Source: an uncultured Bacteroidales bacterium
Lineage (GTDB): Bacteria; Bacteroidota; Bacteroidia; Bacteroidales; F082
Assembly: GCA_946408345.1 (NCBI GenBank)
Contig: CAMJRR010000001.1
Coordinates: forward strand, 239,276 to 303,275
Direction of reading: 5' to 3'
Length of the DNA stretch: 64,000 bases
Part shown: piece after piece, positions 49,710-59,400 of the stretch
How the letters are laid out: the number at the start of each line of letters is the position of its first letter
Numbering within the stretch: position 1 is the first letter of the stretch
The notes under the pieces: model-generated
The model's database searches: none
What the model was told of the DNA's origin: nothing
Seen by the model: the letters and a program-made list of their open reading frames with translations, nothing else
Made by a program: the position numbers and the translations under genes

Positions 49710-50944
49710 GAAAGAAAAACGATACCAATCTCCCTTGGATTAGCATTTTTGTGGCTTTAGCCTCGGCAGTAGGAATTTATTTCTTGCCTGCCTACCATCT
49801 TTGGTTCCTTGCCATACTGCTACTTAACCTGTTGGTTTCCTTGGTTTTCAGTAAAAGATATAGTGTTTCAGCTTTGACTGTTTGCCGCGTATTGGTGGGC
49901 GCTTTGTTTATCTTCAGTAGTTTTACCAAGGGCGTTGATCCTTTGGGGACGAAATACAAGATGCTGGACTATCTTTCTGTTTATGGCATGACTTGGCTGA
50001 ATAACTTCGCCTTGGTTTTGGCCATGTTGATGATATTAGCTGAGTTTATAGTAGGTTTTTGCTTGATAACCAAAGTCTTGCCGCGATTGGCAGTTTTGGG
50101 AGCAACCTTGTTGATGCTGTTTTTCACCATCACGACCTTGTTCGATGCCTTGTATGACCTTGTGCCCGATTGTGGCTGTTTTGGTACGGCTATCAAGATG
50201 AGCAACTGGCAAACGTTTTATAAGAATCTCGTCATCGACGCGGTGCTGATACCGTTGATAATGAATAATAAATTGTTGGAAAACAAGTTGGAAAAAGGCA
50301 CACAATGGACTATCGGGATTGCTTTCGCTTTGGCGTTCTTGGGTTTCGAGTTTTACAATTATCGCCACTTGCCCGTTATCGATTTCATGAATTGGAAGGT
50401 GGGCAAACAAATAACGACTTCGACCAACGAAGAGACGAAAATCTATCTTACCTATAAAAACAAGGCTACAGGGGAGACTCAGGAGTACCTTTCACCCAAT
50501 TATCCCTGGAACGATTCGGTTTGGATGTCGGAGTGGGAGTTCGTTGACCAAAGAGTGGAAGGTGGCACCAATTTTCTGGGCTTCTCTGCCCTTGACGAAG
50601 ACGGCAATGATGTCACGGAGTTGATTCTCAATACGGAGAACTTGCTGATGTTCACTTCACACGACTTGAGTAAGGTGACCGAAAAGGAATGGACCAGGGT
50701 GAGAGAGATTACCGATGAAGCGGGAAGTCGTGGCTATTATGTGGTTTGGACGGTAGCCAACGAGCCCGAATATGTGGAGCGATTACGCGAAAAATATGAT
50801 TTCCTTTATGAAGTTTATTATGCTGATGAGTTGGAAATCAAGCCGATAGTACGCTCCAATCCTGGACTTATCTGGCTGGATAACGGTTTGGTGAAGAACA
50901 AGTGGAGTTCTGTCGACTTCAAAAAGGTCTTGAAGGCTTTGTGA
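49706..50944 (+). CDS. BT_3928-family DoxX-like membrane protein
   Basis: 412 aa. N-terminal ~190 residues hold about five membrane segments in the DoxX/MauE arrangement (VCRVLVGALFIFSSFTKGVDP, then the PDCGCFG motif that is characteristic). The C-terminal ~200 residues are periplasmic and lack a thioredoxin CxxC. MauE-like proteins support disulfide or quinone-linked redox steps; the precise function of this family is unknown. Coupled to the DUF1599 gene by ATGA overlap, and five bases before the permease gene. Confidence 0.82.
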   Translation: MRKKNDTNLPWISIFVALASAVGIYFLPAYHLWFLAILLLNLLVSLVFSKRYSVSALTVCRVLVGALFIFSSFTKGVDPLGTKYKMLDYLSVYGMTWLNNFALVLAMLMILAEFIVGFCLITKVLPRLAVLGATLLMLFFTITTLFDALYDLVPDCGCFGTAIKMSNWQTFYKNLVIDAVLIPLIMNNKLLENKLEKGTQWTIGIAFALAFLGFEFYNYRHLPVIDFMNWKVGKQITTSTNEETKIYLTYKNKATGETQEYLSPNYPWNDSVWMSEWEFVDQRVEGGTNFLGFSALDEDGNDVTELILNTENLLMFTSHDLSKVTEKEWTRVREITDEAGSRGYYVVWTVANEPEYVERLREKYDFLYEVYYADELEIKPIVRSNPGLIWLDNGLVKNKWSSVDFKKVLKAL

Positions 50945-50948
50945 TATT

Positions 50949-52016
50949 ATGGGTGCCTATGTCATCAGGAAGTTGCTATACGGAATTGCGGTGCTTTGGG
51001 GTGTCGCTACACTGGTGTTTTTCCTTTTCAATATCCTGCCCGGCGACCCTGCCCAGATGATGCTTGGCCAGCGCGCCGACCAGGAATCGGTGAATGCTAT
51101 CCGTGAGGAATTGGGTATGAACCAGAGTCTTGGGAAGCAGTATGTCGACTATCTCAACGACTTGGTCCCTATTTCGTTTTATGATGTTTCGGAAGGCTCG
51201 CAGAAACTTGACAAAATAGGGCGTTATGCCAAGTTGGCGACTTGGGGCTCAACAGCTGTTGTGTTGAAAGGGCCGTATCTGCGCATGTCGTACCAAAGCA
51301 AACGCAAAGTTTCCGACATCTTGGGCGAGGCTTTCCCGAATACCTTGCTGTTGGCGGCTGTGTCCATTTCCATTGCCATGCTTTTTGGACTGTTCATCGG
51401 CATCCTGACTGCAGTCTTCCATACCAAGTTCCTCAATAAGTTGACCCTTTTCATCACGACTATTGGTATGTCGTTGCCTTCGTTCTTTGCAGCTATTTTA
51501 ATGGCCTGGATTTTTGGCTTTCTGCTCGAGCATTATACGGGTTTGAGCATGACAGGTAGCTTGTACACCGTCGATGAATATGGAAGGGGCGAGTTCTTGA
51601 GTCTTCGCAACCTCATCTTGCCTGCTTTGACGTTAGGTATGCGTCCCTTGGCTGTTGTGACCGAGCTAACGCGAACCTCTTTATTAGAAGCTATGTCGAT
51701 GGACTATGTGCGTACTGCCCGAGCTAAAGGCCTGAAACCTTGGCGCGTCATCTGTGTCCATGCCTTGCGAAATGCTTTGAATCCTGTGGTGACAGCAGTT
51801 TCAGGATGGTTTGCCTCATTGCTTGCGGGTGCCGTCTTCGTGGAGTATGTTTTCGACTGGAAGGGCATTGGCGTGGTGGTGGTTGATGCATTAGATAAAT
51901 ACGACTTTCCTGTCATCATGGGTGCGGTGCTTTTGATTGCGGTCATGCTGATCATCGTTAATATTGTGGTGGATATCATTTATGGCATTATTGACCCGAG
52001 AGTGAGGATTAGTTGA
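50949..52016 (+). CDS. DppB/OppB-type ABC transporter permease, orphan
   Basis: 355 aa. First membrane segment with the family start YVIRKLLYGIAVLWGVATLVFFLFNILPGDPAQ, later segments and the ABC-contact EAA-like loop LLEAMSMDYVRTARAKGLKPWRVICVHALRNAL. Ends PRVRIS. Would import peptides or nickel with a DppC-type partner, binding protein and two ATPases; none is in the window, so subunits must be encoded elsewhere. A ~50-residue insertion after the first segment (YLNDLVPISFYDVSEG...) is usual in Bacteroidota members. The stop codon directly abuts a heptamer array. Confidence 0.87.
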   Translation: MGAYVIRKLLYGIAVLWGVATLVFFLFNILPGDPAQMMLGQRADQESVNAIREELGMNQSLGKQYVDYLNDLVPISFYDVSEGSQKLDKIGRYAKLATWGSTAVVLKGPYLRMSYQSKRKVSDILGEAFPNTLLLAAVSISIAMLFGLFIGILTAVFHTKFLNKLTLFITTIGMSLPSFFAAILMAWIFGFLLEHYTGLSMTGSLYTVDEYGRGEFLSLRNLILPALTLGMRPLAVVTELTRTSLLEAMSMDYVRTARAKGLKPWRVICVHALRNALNPVVTAVSGWFASLLAGAVFVEYVFDWKGIGVVVVDALDKYDFPVIMGAVLLIAVMLIIVNIVVDIIYGIIDPRVRIS

Positions 52017-52128
52017 GAATTGAGAATAATCAATGTAGAATTAAGAATTAAGAATGAAGAATGAGGAGTTAGGAATGAGGAATCTTGAATTTTGAATTTT
52101 GAATTTTAAATTTTGAATCTTGAATAAA
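52017..52128 (+). repeat. sixteen-unit GAATNNN heptamer array between dppB and thioesterase gene
   Basis: Phased heptamers start at the base after the dppB stop: GAATTGA, GAATAAT, CAATGTA, GAATTAA (x2), GAATGAA, GAATGAG, GAGTTAG, GAATGAG, GAATCTT, GAATTTT (x3), AAATTTT, GAATCTT, GAATAAA. Thirteen of 16 units begin GAAT and none breaks phase. The last units enter the thioesterase reading frame and provide its TTG start at 52120. All units point the same way, unlike the inverted arrays elsewhere in the window. Confidence 0.92.
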
Positions 52129-52878
52129 ATCGGAACATACGAATTCATAGCTGAGCCGTTCCATTGCGATTTTTCGGGACGGATGTTTTTTGGACATTTG
52201 GGCAACCAGATGCTTAATGCGGCTGATTTCCATTCCACCGACCGTGGCTTTGGGATGAAATACCTGATGACCATCAATCGCTCGTGGGTGTTGTCGCGTC
52301 TGGCCATCGAGATGGAGGAGATGCCGACTCAGTATGAACGCTTTACTATTGAGACTTGGGTGGAAAGCGCAATGCGTTTTTTCACCAGCCGTAATTTCTG
52401 CGTGTCGGATGGCAATGGTCGTGTTTACGGTTATGGACGTTCCATTTGGGCGATGATTGACACGGTGACGCGCCAGCCTACTGACATTTATTCCATCGAC
52501 AATGGTGCCATCAACAACTGGATTGTAACCGACAAGCCATGCCCAATTGAGAAAGGTGGGCGCGTGAAAATGTCGGAAAATGTCGAATTGGTTAAAACCA
52601 TAGAAGTCAACTACAATGATATTGACATCAATGGGCATGTCAACTCGGTGAAATACATCGAGCATGTACTTGATCTTTGGGATATTGACTGGTATCGTGA
52701 ACATCATTTGAAACGTTTCGAGATCGCCTATGTCGCCGAGGCACATCAAAGTGACTTGCTGAACTTCTATCTCGAACAAACTGCTGAGAATGAATATTGT
52801 GTACGATTGGTAAAGGCGGAAATTTTGACTGGGAATCAAGTTGAGGTTTGCCGCTGTAAATTGCTTTTTACCCAATAA
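52120..52878 (+). CDS. acyl-[acyl-carrier-protein] thioesterase
   Basis: 252 aa double-hotdog thioesterase of the FatA/TesA type that frees fatty acids from ACP. Hotdog 1 ~5-135 (FHCDFSGRMFFGHLGNQMLNAADFHSTDRGFG), hotdog 2 ~150-250 with YNDIDINGHVNSVKYIEHVLDLW, holding the catalytic Asn-His pair. The start is a TTG: an in-frame TGA lies two codons upstream (52114-52116), and the family N-terminus (IGTYEFIAEPF) begins five codons after it, so no ATG is available. That TTG belongs to the heptamer array. Confidence 0.85.
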   Translation: MNKIGTYEFIAEPFHCDFSGRMFFGHLGNQMLNAADFHSTDRGFGMKYLMTINRSWVLSRLAIEMEEMPTQYERFTIETWVESAMRFFTSRNFCVSDGNGRVYGYGRSIWAMIDTVTRQPTDIYSIDNGAINNWIVTDKPCPIEKGGRVKMSENVELVKTIEVNYNDIDINGHVNSVKYIEHVLDLWDIDWYREHHLKRFEIAYVAEAHQSDLLNFYLEQTAENEYCVRLVKAEILTGNQVEVCRCKLLFTQ

Positions 52879-52889
52879 TTGAAAATGCT

Positions 52890-53849
52890 GTGAAGAAGTT
52901 GTCCTCCCTCATCTTTATGTTGCTCCTGCTGCCGCTGACTACGTTGGCTCAGGTGATGGCATGCCGCGGTTTCGTAGAGGAAGGTTACGATTTTTGGCTC
53001 TATCTCCCCGACAGCTATGAGAAGGCTGAAGAGTTGCCCTTAGTGATGTTTCTTCATGGAAAGAGTTTGAGCGGTGACTCTTTGGAAATGGTGCTGCAAT
53101 ATGGCAGCATCCATGCCTTGTTCAAAGGGAGAGCCATCAATGCGATAGTGGTCGCACCCCAAGCGCAGACAGCATGGGAACCGAAGCGTGTGATGGCCTT
53201 GTATGATTGGCTTGACGACCATTATAAGGTGGACACCAATCGTTTCTATGTGCTTGGCATGAGCATGGGAGGCTATGGTGCTTTGGATGTGGCAACAGAG
53301 TATCCCGACCGCGTGGCTGCCGCCATGGCGATGTGTGGAGGAGCGACGGGGAAAGAACTTTGCGGCTTGTCTACATTACCGCTGTGGATTATCCATGGCA
53401 CGGCCGATAAAGCTGTAAAGGTGCAGTGCTCCGACCGAGTGGTCGACTCCATACGCTCATGCGGTGATACGACAAGGTTGATATATGATCGCCTCGAAGG
53501 TGTGAATCATTCCCGTTTGGCACGCGTGTTCTATCTCAAACAGACTTATGACTGGCTGTTTTCCCATTCCCTCAAGGACAAGGGCCGTCCTGTTAATAGA
53601 TCATACACCATGTCGACGGATCTGTTGGATGCGGCGTACGACGACATGGACGAAAAGTTCACAGTGGATATCGTGGAGGCGGTTTATCCCAAGCTTCGCG
53701 AGAGAAAGAAGTATTATGTGGTCAAGAAAGGCGATACTTTGGCTTCCATCGCTGTGGAAAACTACACAACAGTTTCCATCTTGTGCCATCTGAACAAGTT
53801 TAAGAAAAACACCAAGCTGTGGCGTGGCAGAAAGATTCGAGTGAAGTGA
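52890..53849 (+). CDS. secreted alpha/beta-hydrolase esterase with C-terminal LysM domain
   Basis: 319 aa. Begins at GTG 52890 (MKKLSSLIF); a nearby ATG is out of frame. Signal peptide to about residue 20 (LTTLAQ). Alpha/beta-hydrolase domain ~25-225: LPLVMFLHGKSLSGD oxyanion region, nucleophile Ser in GMSMGGYGALDVA, Asp in IIHGTADKAVK, and His in EGVNHSRL. C-terminal LysM ~272-319 (YYVVKKGDTLASIAVENYTTVSILCHLN) would hold it on peptidoglycan. Related to carbohydrate/phenolic-ester hydrolases; the substrate is unknown. Tail-to-tail with the next gene at an eight-base gap. Confidence 0.82.
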   Translation: MKKLSSLIFMLLLLPLTTLAQVMACRGFVEEGYDFWLYLPDSYEKAEELPLVMFLHGKSLSGDSLEMVLQYGSIHALFKGRAINAIVVAPQAQTAWEPKRVMALYDWLDDHYKVDTNRFYVLGMSMGGYGALDVATEYPDRVAAAMAMCGGATGKELCGLSTLPLWIIHGTADKAVKVQCSDRVVDSIRSCGDTTRLIYDRLEGVNHSRLARVFYLKQTYDWLFSHSLKDKGRPVNRSYTMSTDLLDAAYDDMDEKFTVDIVEAVYPKLRERKKYYVVKKGDTLASIAVENYTTVSILCHLNKFKKNTKLWRGRKIRVK

Positions 53850-53857
53850 GCGAAGGA

Positions 53858-54616
53858 TTAGTTAATCATCCATGAAACGCCACATCCTACCGAATAATAT
53901 TTTCCTAAATTCTTCAGGTCTAGGTCTCCTTCTATATCTAATTGCACACGTCGCGACACCAGCCAAGTGAAACCGAATTCGGTCATGTATTCGTTCTCGC
54001 CCTCAGGATGGATGTTGTTGTAGGTCTCCACAAAGGCTCCCAAGTTGTCATTGAAGCTGAAATTGAGGCTGAGGGCAAGAAAAGTGGTAGGGGTGGCCGA
54101 TTCGCCGTCCCATTTTTCGCCGACATTGTAGCCTATTCCAAGCCAGTTGGTTATATTGTGCTCAAAAAGCACATACATTGAAGGAGCAAGGTGGGTGGGA
54201 AGCAACTCTTTCGATCCGACATGTGGTGATTTTAATTCAGCCAACAAACCTATAGAAGGCAGGATACGTGTGCCCTCATAAACTTTGAGTTTTGTACCAA
54301 AGTATAGCGGGTTGATGCCAAAAGTACGTTTCATGGCAGCATCGTTTTTGTGCATCACGAAATCGGTGCCCACACGCAGTTCCATGTTCTCGAAAATGCC
54401 ATATCGGAGTATGGTGGTGTTCAGCGTAATGGTTTGGGCTCCATCAGGCGAAGACTCAAAACCGATGCCATTGTCCCAAATGAGCTTGTGTAATGGTGTC
54501 ACATCGACACCATAAGTATTGCCTGGCCGGTCGGGAACGACTGTGGGGAGTTCTTCTTGGGCGTAACAGAAACATGCCATCAAAATCGTAAAAGTAAAGA
54601 TAATTGTTTTCTTCAT
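53858..54616 (-). CDS. outer-membrane transporter-like barrel protein
   Basis: 252 aa. Signal peptide (1-19, ending FCYAQ). The mature part begins EELPTVVPDRPGNTYGVDVTPLHKLIWDNGIGFE and then has barrel strands (TLNTTILRYGIFENMELRVGTDF, LYFGTKLKVYEG, TFLALSLNFSFND, TEFGFTWLVSRRVQLDIEGD), matching the Phenol_MetA_deg-type transporter family. Substrate unknown. Divergent from tpiA. TACCTTTG -7 at 54645-54652. Confidence 0.78.
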   Translation of the reverse strand: MKKTIIFTFTILMACFCYAQEELPTVVPDRPGNTYGVDVTPLHKLIWDNGIGFESSPDGAQTITLNTTILRYGIFENMELRVGTDFVMHKNDAAMKRTFGINPLYFGTKLKVYEGTRILPSIGLLAELKSPHVGSKELLPTHLAPSMYVLFEHNITNWLGIGYNVGEKWDGESATPTTFLALSLNFSFNDNLGAFVETYNNIHPEGENEYMTEFGFTWLVSRRVQLDIEGDLDLKNLGKYYSVGCGVSWMIN

Positions 54617-54644
54617 GTGGTTGTTTTTCTTTGATTTGAAGGCG

Positions 54645-54652
54645 CAAAGGTA
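54645..54652 (-). promoter_or_regulatory. -7 element of the barrel gene
   Basis: TACCTTTG on the minus strand, exact TAnnTTTG match, 28 bases upstream of the ATG. Confidence 0.5.
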
Positions 54653-54682
54653 GAAAATTTAAGTTAGTAATCGAAAAATTTG

Positions 54683-54734
54683 TATTTTTGTCCATTTAAA
54701 TACTTGAAGTTCGTCACGCATCCTGCGTTTCGAA
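54683..54734 (+). promoter_or_regulatory. tpiA -7 element and leader hairpin
   Basis: TATTTTTG at 54683-54690, giving a leader of about 95 bases. The leader holds an imperfect hairpin TTCG-tc-ACGCA-tcc-TGCGT-tt-CGAA at 54710-54734. No riboswitch family is recognised. Confidence 0.5.
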
Positions 54735-54792
54735 TTCTAGAGTAAATCATTTCTTAAATCATTGAAATTTAAATCTTTAAATCGAAATAGTT

Positions 54793-55572
54793 ATGAGAAG
54801 CAAAATTGTAGCTGGAAACTGGAAAATGAACCTCACTTTCGATGAGGCCGAAACTTTGGTTGACGAAATCCTTGACCGCTTTGACGAACAGGAGGAATTG
54901 AATTGCGAAGTCATCATTTGTCCTCCGTTCCCTTATCTTGAAATGTTGACGGATTATGAGTTCGATGAGCAGCGTTTCAACGTGGGCGCACAGAATTGCA
55001 GTGCCTATGACAAAGGTGCCTACACAGGTGAGGTGTCGGCCAAAATGCTGAAGTCTATCGATGTAGACTATTGCATTGTGGGTCATAGTGAAAGAAGAAA
55101 GTATTTTGGCGAGGCCAATGAAGTGTTGGCCGAGAAGATCAACCGCTTGCTTGAGAACAATATGTCGCCTATCTATTGCGTGGGTGAGGTACTTGAAGAA
55201 CGTGAAGCTGGTCGTCATTTTGAGGTTGTTAAGGAGCAATTGGAAAAAGGCTTGTTCCATTTGGATGGCGATGCCATTTATGACACTATCATCGCTTATG
55301 AACCCGTTTGGGCCATTGGTACTGGCAAGACCGCCACGCCCGAACAAGCCCAGGAGATGCACGCTTATATCCGTTCATTGATCAAGGAACACTACGACGA
55401 AGCTACGGCTGACGACATCCGCATCCTCTATGGCGGCAGCTGCAATGCCAAGAACGCCACAGAGCTGTTCTCTCAACCTGATGTCGACGGTGGATTGATA
55501 GGTACTGCGTCGTTGAAGGCAGAGGACTTTGTCTCCATTTGCATTCAAGCCTCACATATTGGCGAAGAGTGA
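54793..55572 (+). CDS. tpiA: triosephosphate isomerase
   Basis: 259 aa, normal length. Interconverts DHAP and glyceraldehyde-3-phosphate in glycolysis. Lys11 in AGNWKMN, His in IVGHSERR, catalytic Glu in AYEPVWAIGTGKT, phosphate-binding loop YGGSCNA (Cys where many have Val) and GLIGTASL. Its TGA overlaps the prmA ATG by one base (TGATG), an arrangement seen in related genomes. Long leader with a hairpin suggests post-transcriptional control. Confidence 0.96.
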   Translation: MRSKIVAGNWKMNLTFDEAETLVDEILDRFDEQEELNCEVIICPPFPYLEMLTDYEFDEQRFNVGAQNCSAYDKGAYTGEVSAKMLKSIDVDYCIVGHSERRKYFGEANEVLAEKINRLLENNMSPIYCVGEVLEEREAGRHFEVVKEQLEKGLFHLDGDAIYDTIIAYEPVWAIGTGKTATPEQAQEMHAYIRSLIKEHYDEATADDIRILYGGSCNAKNATELFSQPDVDGGLIGTASLKAEDFVSICIQASHIGEE

Positions 55573-56399
55573 TGAAGACCTTTGAATACACTTTTACCGC
55601 ACCTTCGTCTGATATTCAGCATGATATGTTGGTGACCATGCTGGCAGATATAGGCTTCGATTCTTTTATGGATGAAGATCAATGGCTAAAGGCTTATTGT
55701 TCAGCTGAATGTCGAGATGATGTGGTAGTGGAAAACCTATTGCTTGAGCCTGCTTTTACAGACATTCGACTGCTGAAAGTGGAGGAGATGCCCGATAAGG
55801 ACTGGAACGAGCTTTGGGAGGCTTCCTATCAGCCTGTGGTGGTCAACGAGCGCTGCCGTGTGCGTGCTCCGTTCCATGAACCTGATCCGACTTTTGAATT
55901 CGACCTCGTCATTGAGCCCAAGATGTCGTTTGGCACTGCTAACCACGAGACGACTGCCCAAATCATCCAATTGATGTTGGAGACTGATTTTCGTGAGAAA
56001 AAAGTGCTTGACATGGGAAGTGGTACTGCGGTGTTGGCTATTTTGGCCAAGAAATTGGGAGCGGCCCACACGGTGGCCATCGACAATGATGAGTGGGCCT
56101 ATCGTAATGCTTTCACCAATGTAGAGTTGAACGGCGTTTCCGACATTGAAATCATCCTCGGTGATGCCCTTTCAATCCGAGGTAATTTCGATGTGGTGTT
56201 GGCTAATATCAACCGCAACATTCTATTACGAGACATGCACTATTATGTGGACGCCATGAACACTAATGCTCACATTTTCTTCAGCGGCTTCTACACTGAG
56301 GATTTGCCGAGCATCCAAGATGAAGCCGAACGTCTTGGGTTGCACTATTGCCGCCACTTGAGTCGCAACAATTGGGTGGCTGCTGAGTTTTGTAAATAA
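55572..56399 (+). CDS. prmA: ribosomal protein L11 methyltransferase
   Basis: 275 aa from ATG 55572, which overlaps the tpiA stop. Trimethylates ribosomal protein L11 using SAM. N-terminal recognition domain ~1-90, then LVIEPKMSFGTANHETTAQ, the SAM motif VLDMGSGTAVLAILAKKLGA, acidic loop VAIDNDEWA, and VVLANINRNILL with the NINRN (D/N-PPY-like) segment. Intact and of normal length. The giant gene follows after 24 bases. Confidence 0.93.
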   Translation: MKTFEYTFTAPSSDIQHDMLVTMLADIGFDSFMDEDQWLKAYCSAECRDDVVVENLLLEPAFTDIRLLKVEEMPDKDWNELWEASYQPVVVNERCRVRAPFHEPDPTFEFDLVIEPKMSFGTANHETTAQIIQLMLETDFREKKVLDMGSGTAVLAILAKKLGAAHTVAIDNDEWAYRNAFTNVELNGVSDIEIILGDALSIRGNFDVVLANINRNILLRDMHYYVDAMNTNAHIFFSGFYTEDLPSIQDEAERLGLHYCRHLSRNNWVAAEFCK

Positions 56400-56423
56400 T
56401 TGTTTTATAACTAATTGCAAGGA

Positions 56424-59400
56424 ATGAAAAAAGGAATCCTTATAGCAGTTTGTGCGCTTTTTTTAAGCGTTACCTCTGCCTTTGCTCAGGCGTTTTTTCC
56501 TACCGAAAAGAACGCTTTTTATGAACAATTGTCTGCTTACATGAACTCCTCAAGTTCGAAACAAGACCGCGACGAGGCAGCTGTGATGATGCAGACATTT
56601 CGGGGCGTTTGGGATAGCTATTACGACAATCAAGAGACTGCTGCCATTATGCGGCTTTGCGAGTTGCTGCACTCCAAGAGTGGGGGTAAAGCATACGCTA
56701 ACATCTTTAATTTTGTCGAGGTCGTGCAAAGGATTCCTACCGCTGGTTTGAACCATAGGGATGTAAACAACTGGTTGAGCTACACCGATGCCAAGGTGCA
56801 AAAGTCGATGAATGGTGTGGACAAGTATCTTGCTTCGTGCCGCAACATCTTTGTTGACAAGGTTTTGACGGCAAAAGGCAACTCTAAATGGACACTCCGC
56901 GATGCTCTTTGGGGGTTCCCTTCGAAGGAGCAGTTTGAATTGACGGTCGATGGCACTTTGGCCTTAGTGTCGCAAAAGGATGAGTCATTGATCAAAAATA
57001 CCAAGGGTGTTTATTATTTGGACCGCAATCGCTGGGAAGGTTCAGGAGGTAGTGCCGACTGGTCGCGGTTCAATATCCCTGCCGACAAGGTGTTTGTTAC
57101 CTTGCCGGATTATTACCAGCTTGATCTTAGCCGCTCTGAATATGCCATCGACTCGGTGATTTTCCACGAGCGCCAACATTTCGACCAAGATATTCTTTGC
57201 CGATATGAGGATAAGGTCTTGGTGAACACACCTGATGAAAAGACAATGTTTCCTAGGGTGAAATCATATCGCTCAGATTATGAAATCACAAACTTGATGC
57301 AAAACATCGATTTTGAAGGCGGCATCGGCATGATGGGCAATCAGGTGGAAGTGTTTGGTGGAGTGCGAAACAAGGCGGTTTTTCATTTCCGTCAAGGGGG
57401 AAGGGAAGTGGTTAGGGTGCAATCCAAGCGCTTGACGATGTCGGTGGATGAACTGCTGGTTTCCGACAATGCAGCCATGCGCCTTTATCTGATTGACTCG
57501 TTGGGCACAGAAATGGATTCCCTATATCACAATGGTTTGGGCTTCCGTTACGACAACAAGACCAGGAGGATGATGATTTATCGTTCCGAAAAGGATTTTG
57601 GCGATGGCCCGTTCCATGATTATTACCATGGTTTGGACATTTTCGTTGAGGCCATGTATTGGGACATCGATGGCAATCAGGTGGATTTCAGGAGGATGGA
57701 AGGCGTCAACCCGACGAGTGAAGGCGACGTGGTTTCGGTGAATTATTTCCGCCACAATGATTTCAAGCGGCTTCAGGGTCTTGACGGTTCGCATCCCATG
57801 ATTCGCATCGAGAAGTTTTTGAAAGGCTTCGACAATGTGGACCGTCAGGTGAAGTTTGCCGTTGGTGACTTGGCTTCTTACCTGGGTTATCCCATCGAAC
57901 AGGTGATTTCACTGATGCTCCGGCTGCAAGCCGAAGGTTATGTGGAATATGATACTGAAACAAAATGGGCCATAGCCTTGCCACGTTTCTTCGATGTGGT
58001 GGATTCCTTCCGTGAGGCGATTGATTATGATAACATCAAGCTGCATACGGTTACAACAAATCGCCAGCCCAATATTCGTATTGACTTGAATACGGGTGAT
58101 ATGCTTGTGTATGGCATTACGAGTCAGATTGATGGTTTTGATGGTCCGGCTATTTCGCTGAGCGACCGCAAACGAGTGGTTATCGTACCCGATTTGGGGC
58201 GTGTTACTTTCACGAAAAAACAGAATTTTACGTTTTCTGGCGGCATTATGGCGGGCATGTTTGAGTTTTTCACCAAAGACAGTGAGTTCAATTATGAAGA
58301 CTTCTCTATCAAAATGGAGAAGGTTGACTCTCTGCGTTTTTATGCGCGTTACGACAACCATATTATTCCTGTTGACGGTACGTTAGAAAAGTTGCAGGGA
58401 CGTTTGGACATTGACCATGGCGACAACAAGTCGAGCCGTTACGAGACCCCGGATTATCCTATCTTCCACAGCGATGCTGAAGGCTTTAAGTTCTATAGGA
58501 AAATTAACGGAGGTGTGTTCAACCCTGGCAGTGTTGATTCGGTGATGACTGCCGAGGATTTTGACGGCAAGTTCTATTACAGCGTGTACCCCTTTGTCAT
58601 TGACAGCTTGAACGACCTCACGATGAGAAAGGTGCGTTTCGATGGCGAGTTAGTTTCGGGTGGCATCATGCCCAACATTGAGCAGCCTTTAGTGGTCATG
58701 GATGACTATTCTTTGGGCTTCGTCCACCAGATAGGTGAGAACGAAACGGCATCTTATCCCTTGTATGGTGACTTGGGACGTTTTCACAACAAAGTCTTCC
58801 TGTCGGGGAGTGGCTTTTTCGGAGAGGGAATGCTCGACTATCAGACCTCTGAATTCAAATCCGACCAGTTTATGTTTTACATGGACTCGGTCACTGCCAT
58901 CACCAACCAGTTCAAGATGGTGCCTCGTGAGGATGGTACGGGATTTCCCATGGCTTCGGCAGATGCGCTTAGGTTGAAATGGGACATCCTGAAACCCGAA
59001 CTGACCACGGAGACCATCGACAAACCTATTTGCATGTATGGCGATACTTACTTCTCAGGTAAGACAGCCCTTTCGCCTGATGGTTATTCCGCTGACGGTA
59101 AGATGCGTTTTGGCCTGACTGAGTTTGATTCCGACCATTTTGCCTTGGACGCCGCTACCTTTGTGGCAGATTCGGCCAACTTTTTACTCTATTCCGCAGA
59201 TACGACCAACATTGCTTTCGCCGCTACCAACTACCGAGCCAATGTAGACTTTGACGCCCAAAAGGTGAAATACGATTATCTTGATCAGAACAGTAACCTT
59301 GACTTCCCCATGAACCAATACATTTGTTCGTTGAAGGAAGCCGAATGGGACATGGCCGCTAACAGCCTGCATCTTTACAATCCGGTGGAATCTTTCGGCG

